Shown piece after piece: positions 48,701-57,883 of a stretch of DNA of 64,000 nt (positions are counted from its first letter, which is position 1; each line of letters begins with the position of its first letter). The DNA comes from Mayamaea pseudoterrestris (Eukaryota; Bacillariophyta; Bacillariophyceae; Sellaphorales; Sellaphoraceae), in the NCBI GenBank assembly GCA_027923505.1, contig BROI01000019.1:248001-312000 (forward strand), written 5' to 3'. Below the pieces are notes generated by a model that worked only from the letters and a program-made list of their open reading frames with translations, made no database searches and was not told where the DNA came from. The translations under genes and the position numbers were made by a program.

Positions 48701-50417
48701 TCGTGTCGAAAATGACAAGAGCGAGCCTCAGCATGGATTGGGAGTCCAATCGCAAGAAGGAAAAGATGTTATTGATCACTGCCTGGACGACGACAAGGAC
48801 GGCCAAGGAGAGAACGATGGCGAGCAGACGAATGATAATGAAGGAGCTGGTGACTCTGAGACCAATCCTTCTGGAAAGAGCGACGGTGGCGGTTCCGGCA
48901 GCCAAGGTCAGAATGTTTCAAATGGTGTCGATGCTGAGGCAAAGCGTTCGAAAGTAGAGAACGAGGTTCCCAATCCATTAAAACATCCTGGCGATGCGAG
49001 TAAATATTGGCACCGCAAACTCAACCTTGTTGAACCACAGAACCCAGAAAGCGAAAAACAAGAGACTGACGACTTGGAAGTCGGCGAAAAGCAGGCGGAA
49101 CACAATGGCGACTTTGAATTCGGCAATGACAACGACAGTTTGCAAGCGCTAGCAGAGGTAAATGATGATGACGTTGCTTCTGGAGAACGCAATGAGCAAC
49201 ATAATTTTTCCAGCCCCCCAGAATTGACAGATCACAAAGCTGAGGAAGCCAAACAAGATCAATCGCAAAATCGCCAATCATCCCGACCAAGTACACGTCC
49301 TTCTAATGCGAGGCAGGAACATACGGAAGCAATGGATGAAGACGAGGAATTAGAGTCGACGATCGAACATGCTGATGAACTCACGGACAACGAAGACGAG
49401 GCAAACGAGATGGAGGATTCACCATATGATCCCATCGATGCAGTCGGCAATGTGGTTGTGTCAGACACATCTCAACTACAACAAGAAGAGTTAGATGCAA
49501 CAGTTCAGAAACTCAACATTAAAGGCGAGGAATCACAGCTCGCCGGCCTCACTGCCGCGGAAGAGTCGGTTGCAAGACGTCACTGGAACGAGCTACAATT
49601 GGAAACGTATGCACTTAGCCGCCGGCTTTGCGAAAAGTTGCGGTTAGTCATGGAGCCACTGGTAGCGTCCAAACTCCGAGGCGACTATCGAACCGGCAAG
49701 CGCATCAACATGAAACGTGTCATTGGCTACATTGCGAGTGGATATCGCAAGGACAAGATTTGGCTACGCCGCACCAAGCCAGCCAAGCGCAACTACCGAG
49801 TCTTGATTGCAGTGGACGATTCGGAAAGCATGCGCAAAACTGGCGCCGGAGAAATGGCGTTGAAGGCATTAGCGACGTTGACTACCGGCATGAGTCAGTT
49901 GGAGATTGGCGAAATCGGAGTGGCATCTTTCGGAAACGAAATGAATCTGATTCATTCGTTTGATCAACCGTTTACTTCGGAGAGTGGGCCAAACATTGTC
50001 GGCAACTTTCGGTTTGAGCAGCAACGAACTCGAACCGCGCTGTGCGTGGAGAGTGCCATGATGGCGCTAGAGTCGCACGGAAGCCAGGTGGCTCCAATGC
50101 AGCTCGTTTTTATGATTAGCGACGGTCGTATTGAACGTGATAGTCGGACGGCGCTCCGGCGTTTGAACCGCGAGCTGACAGAGCGCAACATTTTAATGGT
50201 CATGATGATTGTGGAAGGCGAAAACAAGAAGGATAGCATATTGAATATGAAGGAAGTGACCTTTGACAAGGGCAAGCCTATTGTCAAGTCATTCATGGAC
50301 GACTACCCGTTTCCTTATTACATCGTTTTGGAAGACATGCAGAGTCTTCCCGAGGTGCTTGGCGATGCCTTGCGACAATGGTTTGAAATGTTGGCCGGAC
50401 TACAGGGAAACAACTAA
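33706..50417 (+). CDS. MDN1: Midasin/Rea1, giant AAA+ ATPase of 60S ribosome assembly
   Basis: Four exons (33706-36173, 36243-37526, 37601-38478, 38569-50417) with introns of 69, 74 and 90 bases give about 5,492 residues, normal for midasin. Six tandem AAA+ domains have P-loops near residues 468 (GPRGSGKSS), 818 (GETGCGKTT), 1245 (GPTSAGKTT), 1543 (GDTGCGKTT) and 1992 (GSPGVGKTT). The sixth, near 2307 (SSHERRASN), has lost the Walker A lysine. A helical linker of about 2,000 residues follows, then an Asp/Glu-rich region (about 4600-5180) and a C-terminal MIDAS domain with DDSESM (about 5293), which fits DxSxS. Midasin pulls assembly factors such as Ytm1 and Rsa4 off pre-60S particles through MIDAS contacts. 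The ATG at 33706 has a good context (AACCATGG). No frame break was found in 16.7 kb. Confidence 0.97.
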
Positions 50418-50526
50418 TTAAATACAATGAACATAACATACATAACATACTTTTACAAACAGTATATACACCATGTATACATTCACGCCATGTGCAGTCG
50501 TACACCACAGCACGACTCGACTCGAT

Positions 50527-51267
50527 TCACATGATTTCAGTGTCCAAAAACGTGAGCAGTCGCCGGGCCTTTTCCTGCGCCTTGGTTTCCCACTCCCACT
50601 GCAGCTGGTACTTCATGCCGGCAATCGTTTCCGGATCACGAACGTCGTCGGCCGTCACTTGCCTCTTGGGTCGACTGGACGTGGCCAAGAGTTCCGGTGG
50701 CGTCGGAACAAAGAGCTTGGGTGTAGGCTTGATTGCCGTTTGTTCCTTTTGCTGTTCCAATTTTGCTTGAATGATAGCCTTATGAACTAGCTTTTGCTCA
50801 TACTGGAGTTGGGCGGCTTGGCGGGTTGTGAGTGAAGCGTGATGCTGCTGCTGTGTTGAATCGGCCTTCTTGGCCTCGCCTTGGTGTTCCAGCTGCAGCG
50901 CATGGGCAGCTGCCGTGGCTTGCTGTAGCAGCATCAAGGCGCGAGCAGTCGTTGGATCGTTTTCAACAATATTTTGTTCGTAGTCACTGTTGCTCATGTT
51001 GATGGCGCGCGCTGCCGCCAGTCGACTCTTGCCGTTTAATTCAATGTTGGGCAAGTCCATGGCTGATCGAGGCGACTCACTTGGCGACGGCGACGTCTCA
51101 CTTGCCTCGGGAGAGTGAGGAGCAGCCCAATTCGGATGAGAGTCAAAGGGATTCATAGTGACTGGCGAGCTTGGGCAGGTGCTTGTCATGCTGGGAGGTG
51201 AAGCTCGATCAGGGTTTGGTTGTTGATGAATTTGGAGGTGAATTGGTTGTCCGTACGCAACAGTCAT
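50527..51267 (-). CDS. Unknown Gln/Ala-rich helical protein
   Basis: The start is the ATG at 51267 (MTVAYGQPIHLQI), giving 246 residues; an upstream extension to 51378 is possible but less protein-like. The N-terminal 90 residues are Pro/Ser-rich (TSPSPSESPRS). A short conserved-looking stretch (MDLPNIELNGKSRLAAARAI) is followed by a long Gln/Ala/Lys helix (LTTRQAAQLQYEQKLVHKAI). The C-terminal segment, VRDPETIAGMKYQLQWEWET, has closely spaced Trp and charge and could be a binding motif. No family is recognised. The gene converges on midasin with 109 bases between stops. Confidence 0.55.
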   Translation of the reverse strand: MTVAYGQPIHLQIHQQPNPDRASPPSMTSTCPSSPVTMNPFDSHPNWAAPHSPEASETSPSPSESPRSAMDLPNIELNGKSRLAAARAINMSNSDYEQNIVENDPTTARALMLLQQATAAAHALQLEHQGEAKKADSTQQQHHASLTTRQAAQLQYEQKLVHKAIIQAKLEQQKEQTAIKPTPKLFVPTPPELLATSSRPKRQVTADDVRDPETIAGMKYQLQWEWETKAQEKARRLLTFLDTEIM

Positions 51268-51615
51268 GAGATAAATCAACTTCCAATTTCTATGCGATGG
51301 ATTAAGGAAGGATGCACGACGATTCTGCAGATTCCAGTCTTGAAGAAAATGAGCGATTGAAACAATCAAGGTCGCCAAAGGCGTCGTCGTTTACAAGAGC
51401 GCCATTCGAAATTTCAGCCAAGATTTTAGAACCGGAACGACAGTGTGACGGATTAATGATCCGCGCGAGCGTTGGCTGCATCCGCCTTTCGCAGTCAACC
51501 ATTGAATCCATCCACAAATTATGGGAGTGAAACGTTGGCTCTTACATAGTCGTGTTCGTCTCTCTCCGTGGGCCATTGTCAATTTGCATAACAGTCAAAC
51601 GATTAGTCAGAAGGA
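51268..51615. other. Divergent spacer with a weak small ORF
   Basis: The 348 bases separate two divergent starts. A plus-strand ORF of 72 codons at 51312-51530 (MHDDSADSSLEENERLKQ) has fair composition but no homology I recognise; it could be an upstream exon of the next gene or chance. Confidence 0.3.
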
Positions 51616-52053
51616 ATGGATTGGCAATCGAGTGCTGCTAGCGACACCGACGAACGATTTGATCATGACGAAGGTCGGCATTCGCCCTCGTCATCTTGCT
51701 CGTCATCTTCCAACAACAGCAGCAGCAGTCCAAACTGGGGATCGATATTGGAAGGAAGGGATGATTGGAATGATGCAGAGTGCTACTCTACAGAGGCGCT
51801 CCATTCATCCTTTGCATCACTGCAGCGACAGGGATCCCAACGGACTCTTGTTTCGCTCGATCCGTTTAGCTCTCTTGACATTTGCCCTTCTGCACCAAGG
51901 AAACGATCCTTTGCGTCAAAGACTACTACGTTTGATGTTAATGGAATGAATCAGTGCAGGGCTGCTACGGCTACACAACAATCCTGCGAATTGGAAATGT
52001 TCAACGAGTCGCCCCAGCCTTGTCAAGATCGATGGAAGCGACGACGCCTGTAA
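51616..52053 (+). CDS. Small Ser-rich protein of unknown function
   Basis: A 145-residue frame opening MDWQSSAASDTDERFDHDEG, with a Ser/Asn run (SSSCSSSSNNSSSSP, about 25-39), a middle with scattered aromatics (NWGSILEGRDDWNDAECY) and a Lys/Arg ending (DRWKRRRL). The sequence looks disordered and resembles short regulatory or nuclear proteins. No family is recognised. A competing frame starting at 51521 is open over the same bases, so the choice of frame rests on composition and on the ATG placement. It converges on the radical SAM gene with 58 bases between stops. Confidence 0.4.
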   Translation: MDWQSSAASDTDERFDHDEGRHSPSSSCSSSSNNSSSSPNWGSILEGRDDWNDAECYSTEALHSSFASLQRQGSQRTLVSLDPFSSLDICPSAPRKRSFASKTTTFDVNGMNQCRAATATQQSCELEMFNESPQPCQDRWKRRRL

Positions 52054-52111
52054 CAAATTTTGCTACTCTTAACAAGTAATGGCTAATTTTTCAACACTAG
52101 ACTTTAATTAT

Positions 52112-53829
52112 TCATCGTAGCCGAGGCTTGGCGTAGAGTGCTAGTGAAAGCAAAAAGCACGAGGCTGACACTGCTGTCGCCACTGCCAATGGAGCAATCA
52201 ATGACTCCAAATATGTCGCCTCGGCTACCGGTAATTTCGTTTCATTTGCAGCAGGAGTAGTCGCGCCATGGTCCAATGAACTCGATAATATTGTCTTTTT
52301 GCCTTCTGCAGCAGCCGCAGCAACGTTACTCTTATTCGCACCCACGACATCTTCAATATCCACAACGTTACTACTACAGTCACTCTTTTGCTGCCGCTTC
52401 TCAAACACATCCTGCACTAGCTGTCCACAGGCACTATCAATATCTGCTCCCATGGTTCGTCGAATGGTGCAAAACACCTTGTAGCTGGCGACAATGCGAC
52501 GAAAGTCCTGCATGTGCTCCTCCGACGGACAGTGCAGCACGTCCGCCACATTGGTGGCATTGTACGGAATCAAATTGACAATCAAACTCTTGTGTTGACA
52601 AAGCTGACCCAATTCATGCGCGCACTCCAACGTACTGGTGGGACCTTGCAGCATGACGTATTCAATCATGGCGCGTCGCTTGTAGGGCGTTCGCGGCAAG
52701 GAACCTTTTACAATGCTTCCATCGCTCCGTCGCTTGTGTTTGAACGAGTTCATGTGATTGTCGAGCGCTTCCACGAGTTGTTCGATTGGATAGCGCGACG
52801 CCGTTGGCACAATGGCTTGGCGGGCCGCTTGGTTGGGAGCGTGCAAACTCAGCGCCAAACTGACCTGGGGAAGATCCGCCGTGAGCTTGCGAATCTGACT
52901 GACAATGCCGACGGTTGATACAGTGACGCAGTGGTGCGCCAAGTTCCAGCGCCGGGGGTCAATGAGGGCCCGACATGCGGAAGTCACGTGCGTGTAATTG
53001 TCGAGTGGTTCGCCTAGCAAAAAGACAAAGGATGTCAATTGGTCAGCATGATAGCATCATTGTCAACAACATGATCGCCAGCACATTACCTACCCATTCC
53101 CATGAATACCACATTACGAACAAAGTCATGCGTCGCCGTCCGCAACTGATTTTCATTTTCACGTTCATTCTGAAATCGCTCCGCCGCCAAAATCTTGTCA
53201 GCATGAACAATCTGCTCCAATATTTCTCCCGCCGTTAGATTGCCAAACAGTCCCATGGTGCCCGTGGCGCAAAAGGTGCATCCCATGGCGCAGCCCACCT
53301 GCGAGCTCACGCAGAGACTGGCGCGTCCACCGCTCCGGTTCGGTTTGTGGTGGTTGGCGTAGCGCATCAAGACACTCTCGACGACGTTGCCGTCGTGTAG
53401 CTCAATCGCGAGTTTCGTGGTGCTCTTGTCGTTTGATGTTTGTTGCTTTAGTATTTTACTCGTCATTGTTGTCAGACTGGTGGTTGTCTTGAGAAAATCT
53501 AAAAAGACTTTTGGCAAGTGCGTCTTGTTGCGGTTCCTCTTGAGAGTAATGCTGTTGCGCAAGGGAATTTGCTGCACTGGCGGCAACACGTCGACATTTC
53601 CAATATTTTCGGCATAGAATTCATACGTCTTGCAAAAGTCTGGCAGCGAAGGATAGCCTTGTCGATGGAGTGCGTGGTAAAAGGCGGAAATGTGAGCCGG
53701 ACTGACGGTAATGTTCGCGTCGTCCAGCGCTCTGCGCAAGGCAGCGGGATCAAGCACCGAATCAGGCGATGGAGGCTTGCGGCGGCCGCGGGGCTTGTTG
53801 GCGGTCGCTGCTGCAAAAGGCGCTGTCAT
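52112..53829 (-). CDS. RlmN/Cfr-like radical SAM RNA methyltransferase with C-terminal hydrophobic tail
   Basis: Exon 1 (53829-53094) and exon 2 (53013-52112) join across an 80-base intron in phase, rebuilding MGMGEPLDNY, and give 545 residues. The radical SAM cluster motif CAMGCTFC (about 180-187) has the CxxxCxxC spacing, preceded by [10 protein letters not shown]. Later come [30 protein letters not shown] and the C-terminal Cys in DSACGQL (about 440), which in RlmN carries the methyl group. RlmN methylates C2 of an adenosine in 23S rRNA and tRNA; organelle versions are common in algae. After the catalytic part about 100 extra residues end in a hydrophobic segment ([20 protein letters not shown]) and KPRLR, a tail-anchor-like feature not usual in this family. 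The N-terminus is basic and Ala-rich ([15 protein letters not shown]), possibly an organelle presequence. Confidence 0.85.
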
Positions 53830-54084
53830 GGTGATGAATTGCAGTCGACTGATGAAAAGATGGAACGAATGATGCTGTACGTTTTGTGGTGGTCGTTTCG
53901 CTTGACATACGCGTTTCGGTGTCTGTGCTTCCCTTGTTCACAATGACGCAGCTGTTTCAAAAGCACTGCATTCAATCGTGTGAAACTCTCGCTTGTCACA
54001 AATCGAGGACTACTGAAGTCATACCGGTACTGAAATAGATGAGGTCGACGACCGACGGCGACGAAACAACCGAAGCTTTCGACC

Positions 54085-54696
54085 ATGGCAATCCTCCACA
54101 ATGCTACAATTCTTGCTATTGTGCTTACAGCAAGCATCATTTCCAGCTCAGCTTTACAATTCAGTGTAAACCGACGAGACTGGCTGCTCGGGAGCGCCGC
54201 GACTTGTTCATCGGCACTCATTGCTAATAGTGTATTGCCAGCGAGCGCCAGTCAATACTGCGCCTCGGGCATTGGCGATGGCTGCAACGACCTTGCGGAA
54301 GGAAACGATTTCATCAAGACATTGCAGGAAAAAAGTGCAGCGAACAAGGACAAGTACACCAAGGTATGTGCATGAATGAACAGGTGTCGAAGATGTAACT
54401 GGCCGGCATGGCTTTGGACAGCATCTAATCTACCGGTAGATCATTCATTCTAAACACTCATAACTTTCTTTCATCAGGAAGCCCTCAATGCATACTACAT
54501 GAAAAACTACCCCGACTTTTTTGCGTCTAGTGGAAAGAAGCTTGTCCGGAAACCAGACGGAAGTTTCATTCTGCTGGATGAAGCGGAGATTGATCGATTG
54601 AGCCGCGCAAACAAGCTGTCTACCGAAATGCCTCGAGCGTTGAAGGGTCGCGTCACTGACTTGACGCAAAAGCCAATACTAGTGCTGAAGGAATGA
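54085..54696 (+). CDS. Predicted thylakoid lumen protein with bipartite presequence and Tat signal
   Basis: Two exons, 54085-54363 and 54478-54696, around a 114-base intron (GTATGT donor, TTTCATCAG acceptor) give 165 residues. The N-terminus has a signal peptide (ILAIVLTASIISSSALQF) whose end resembles the ASAF-type site used for import into red secondary plastids. A twin-arginine thylakoid signal follows (NRRDWLLGSAATCSSALIAN), ending in LPASAS. The mature part of about 110 residues is small and charged, with GDGCNDLAEGNDFIKTLQEK, YYMKNYPDFFASSGKKLV and TQKPILVLKE. It would fold in the lumen, where photosystem extrinsic subunits and assembly factors lie. I cannot tie it to a named photosystem subunit. 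Confidence 0.7.
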
Positions 54697-55010
54697 TTTG
54701 GATGCATTTGTGTTGGGAAACAGTGGGCCAACTGCTGAAGTTGAAACACACTAGCGACTTTCGCACGCTGTTGCCCCGAACCTATGATTCGAATCTTTTC
54801 GCCCGGCAAGTTTAAAACGCAATGCTGTAGATAGACTTTTGATTTGCTTTGCATCAAGATGGCTTGCTTGCGTCGTAGATAATGTCATACCGTTACACCT
54901 TTTCATTTGCGCTGAAGATTGCTGATTCGCGAAAGTTGACAATGGCCGCACGCAAAACCTCGCCGATTCAATGAATCTCTCGTCCATTCTACCAGTCAAG
55001 CGAACCAAAC
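54697..55010. other. Spacer between lumen protein and first phosphatase gene
   Basis: The 314 bases carry the 3' end of the lumen gene and the promoter of the first phosphatase. No other feature was recognised. Confidence 0.35.
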
Positions 55011-57419
55011 ATGCTCCGATATCTACTTAAAGGTAGATCCATCAAAGACCGTTCCAAGTACCAGGAGCTTCCGTCGGTCGACGTTGACAATGATGAGCAT
55101 TCTGCAAGCCGAGCAGATGCTGACGCTTCAGCAATGCACGCTCGGAAGCAGTGGGATTATGGAACCCAGAAGCCTCATTCTCGTTGGCAGCAGTTTATTT
55201 CATCTTTTACAACTTGGTTCTTGTTAAAGTGCATTGCTGGTGTAGCTGTCCTGATCATCTCTGTGCAAGTAGCCGCACACGCAAAACGACGAAAAAATAC
55301 CTCTGCTACCGTGCCTCCCCAACGAATCCATCACGGAACATTGCCGACGTTGCTTAACGTTGTGAATGTTCGAAAAGATTCAACAAGACAGTATGCTACC
55401 GATGATTTTGAACCATTGTACGTTTACTCGCTCGATAATCCGCAATATGATCGAATCCAAAAGGCAATGTTTATGCATCAAGTTGATTGGTTACTACATG
55501 AGACTGCGAACAACGTGACTGAATGGCCAGAATTATCAGTCGATAGCACAACTATCTCCTTTTACGAGCCGCTCGTCCTGTCTTGGACAGCCGGAGCTGT
55601 CAAGCATAGTGCTAGCACGCGCAACGTCTGGTCGCAGTTGAAAACGAACAAACACGACATTCGGCAGCCACTCGTGACAGACGAGACGCTCATTATACTA
55701 GCATGCTACGATGAACATGATGAACCGAACTTGGAGGGTATGAATGATATTGCAAGTAGGATTGTTGAAGTTGCCACTGTTGAGCAAGCCTTGCAAACCT
55801 CGGCCCATCACATTACGCAAACTTGTAGCGCAAAAACGTTGGCGCAATACAACATTTCGCAAAATGACGAAGCCTCGTCATGGTTCATTCCTCGTTTTCC
55901 AGCGATTCGACGCAATTACTGCCAATTTGCACTATATCAGCCAATGCAAGTGACTGCAAATGACAAGATGGAAACATTGGTTGAGCTTGCGAGATCCCCT
56001 CGCTTGTCCATACAGTCGCTGCACAGGCCAATGGCAATTCACTTGGCACTATCAAGTAATTCTTTACAAATGGTGGTCGACTTTACGACTGGAAAAGGCG
56101 GAGAGAGTGCATGCATCGGCGTACCAGTCGTGGAGTACGGACTCGTCGAGCCGGCAACGTCGATGCAACCACCTTTTTCACAGCGGCTCCGTAGATTGGG
56201 AACCACCAGCACGTACGCAGCCAGCGACATGTGCCAGGCGCCTGCCAATCAAAGGGAACCAGGCAAATTCATAGCACCAGGCTGTCTCCACTCGGTCACC
56301 ATGGAAGGATTACTGCCCGACACACGCTACTGGTATCAGGTTGGCGTCAAAGACGGAGAAAACGTTCTGGAATGGTCAAACGTCAAGGAATTTACTAGTG
56401 CGCCAGTGACTGGCGTTGACATGGATGAAGATAATGACCTTGACTTTCAGCCGTTTACATTTTTGGCATACGGCGATCAAGGTTGCCCATCGACGGGCTG
56501 GACCAAGGGTGGAGAGTGGATTGCACGCATGGTGGAGGCGGAACTGGATCACGACGTCACATCAAAGACCGTGCGCATGGTCCACCATATCGGAGATTTG
56601 TCATACGCCGAAGGAGCGGCTCATATTTGGGACGAGTGGCAGCATATGATCGAGCCAATTACAAGTCGTGTTCCTTACATGGTTGGGGTTGGAAATCATG
56701 AATATGACCATACTGGCGGAGGCATTGGCAAGGATCCGAGCGGAGTTAATACTCCAGATGGCTTTCGTCCCGACTGGGGCAACTTTGGGACCGACTCGGG
56801 AGGTGAGTGTGGGGTTGCCACAGCCAAGCGATTTACCATGCCGCAATCCGATACAAGCAATGGTGTGTTTTGGTACTCATATGAGTTTGCCAACCTGCAC
56901 ACCATCATGATCAGCTCTGAGCACGATTTAGCAAAAGGTTCACCACAGCATACTTGGTTGGAGAATGACTTGCGCTTAGTTGACCGTACGCGGACGCCTT
57001 GGATCATTGTTGAAACACATCGTCCCTTGTATAACCCAGAGACTCTTTGGGAGCAAAACAATGTTGGCATTGCTATGCGCTATGAGATTGAGGACTTACT
57101 TTACACATATAAGGTGGATCTCGTCCTTGCTGGCCACTACCATTCTTACTTTCGCTCATGCAATGGGTTATACCGCGATGAATGTAACAAAGGCGGCCCA
57201 ACCTATCTAACAATTGGAAGCGCCGGTGCACGCCTTGACGAAGCATGGTTCTATCCCAACGCGTGGACAGCAAAGTCCATTCAGAAGCAATATGGCTACG
57301 GGCGAATTACAATCATGAATGCCACTGCTGTGCACTTTGAATTCGTCAAGGTTGGTGACTATAATGATGCAACGTCTGGCCAGATTGGGGATGACTTTTG
57401 GCTACATCGCAACAGATAG
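55011..57419 (+). CDS. Purple acid phosphatase-like protein, membrane-anchored (copy 1)
   Basis: An 802-residue protein with a cytosolic head, one membrane segment at about 67-90 (TTWFLLKCIAGVAVLIISVQ) and a large lumenal or extracellular part. A beta-rich N-terminal domain of the purple acid phosphatase type ends with YAASDMCQAPANQ and GCLHSVTMEGLLPDTRYWYQ. The metallophosphoesterase domain follows with the five motifs: AYGDQG (about 487), GDLSYA (about 529), GNHE (about 561), VETHRPLY (about 667) and AGHYHSY (about 708). All metal-binding positions are present, so it should be active with a di-metal centre. Such enzymes release phosphate from organic phosphates; algae use them when phosphate is scarce. 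It is followed in tandem by a close paralogue. Substrate and location are inferred. Confidence 0.9.
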   Translation: MLRYLLKGRSIKDRSKYQELPSVDVDNDEHSASRADADASAMHARKQWDYGTQKPHSRWQQFISSFTTWFLLKCIAGVAVLIISVQVAAHAKRRKNTSATVPPQRIHHGTLPTLLNVVNVRKDSTRQYATDDFEPLYVYSLDNPQYDRIQKAMFMHQVDWLLHETANNVTEWPELSVDSTTISFYEPLVLSWTAGAVKHSASTRNVWSQLKTNKHDIRQPLVTDETLIILACYDEHDEPNLEGMNDIASRIVEVATVEQALQTSAHHITQTCSAKTLAQYNISQNDEASSWFIPRFPAIRRNYCQFALYQPMQVTANDKMETLVELARSPRLSIQSLHRPMAIHLALSSNSLQMVVDFTTGKGGESACIGVPVVEYGLVEPATSMQPPFSQRLRRLGTTSTYAASDMCQAPANQREPGKFIAPGCLHSVTMEGLLPDTRYWYQVGVKDGENVLEWSNVKEFTSAPVTGVDMDEDNDLDFQPFTFLAYGDQGCPSTGWTKGGEWIARMVEAELDHDVTSKTVRMVHHIGDLSYAEGAAHIWDEWQHMIEPITSRVPYMVGVGNHEYDHTGGGIGKDPSGVNTPDGFRPDWGNFGTDSGGECGVATAKRFTMPQSDTSNGVFWYSYEFANLHTIMISSEHDLAKGSPQHTWLENDLRLVDRTRTPWIIVETHRPLYNPETLWEQNNVGIAMRYEIEDLLYTYKVDLVLAGHYHSYFRSCNGLYRDECNKGGPTYLTIGSAGARLDEAWFYPNAWTAKSIQKQYGYGRITIMNATAVHFEFVKVGDYNDATSGQIGDDFWLHRNR

Positions 57420-57883
57420 CTATAAGTTGAATGGTAACACCCGCTTACCAAGATAATTTGCTTGTCTGCTAAGCCTAGGTATTGAAACATTGTGTTTATA
57501 CAACGCAGTAAAAACGATTTCGAACGCGAGGACTGACCGGTGTGTCCATGGGTAAACAAGGTGCAGCACCCACCCGATGACCATACGGCCATGCTTAAAG
57601 TCTTCCGGTATGAAAGCAAACATGGGCAAACATATATTTACGAATATACGCTGTAGTCAGAGTCAATGTTGGACAAAAACTGGCAACTATGATTGTGAAT
57701 CTGGACGAGAAGCGTCGAGCCTAGAATAGTAGCTAAAGTTGATCATGAAAATGACTCATTTAAATTCGGAAGGCATAAATAAGCACGTGCTGCGACACGA
57801 ACAAACGCAAATCCTGTGATCACCATGGCAGAACGTCCAAACTTTCTTGTAATTACATCGCTGCTGCATCTTCACGTCCTACG
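57420..57883. other. Spacer between the two phosphatase genes
   Basis: The 464 bases separate the tandem paralogues and hold the second gene's promoter; a TATA-like CATAAATA lies about 105 bases before its start. No RNA gene or remnant of a third copy was seen. Confidence 0.4.
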
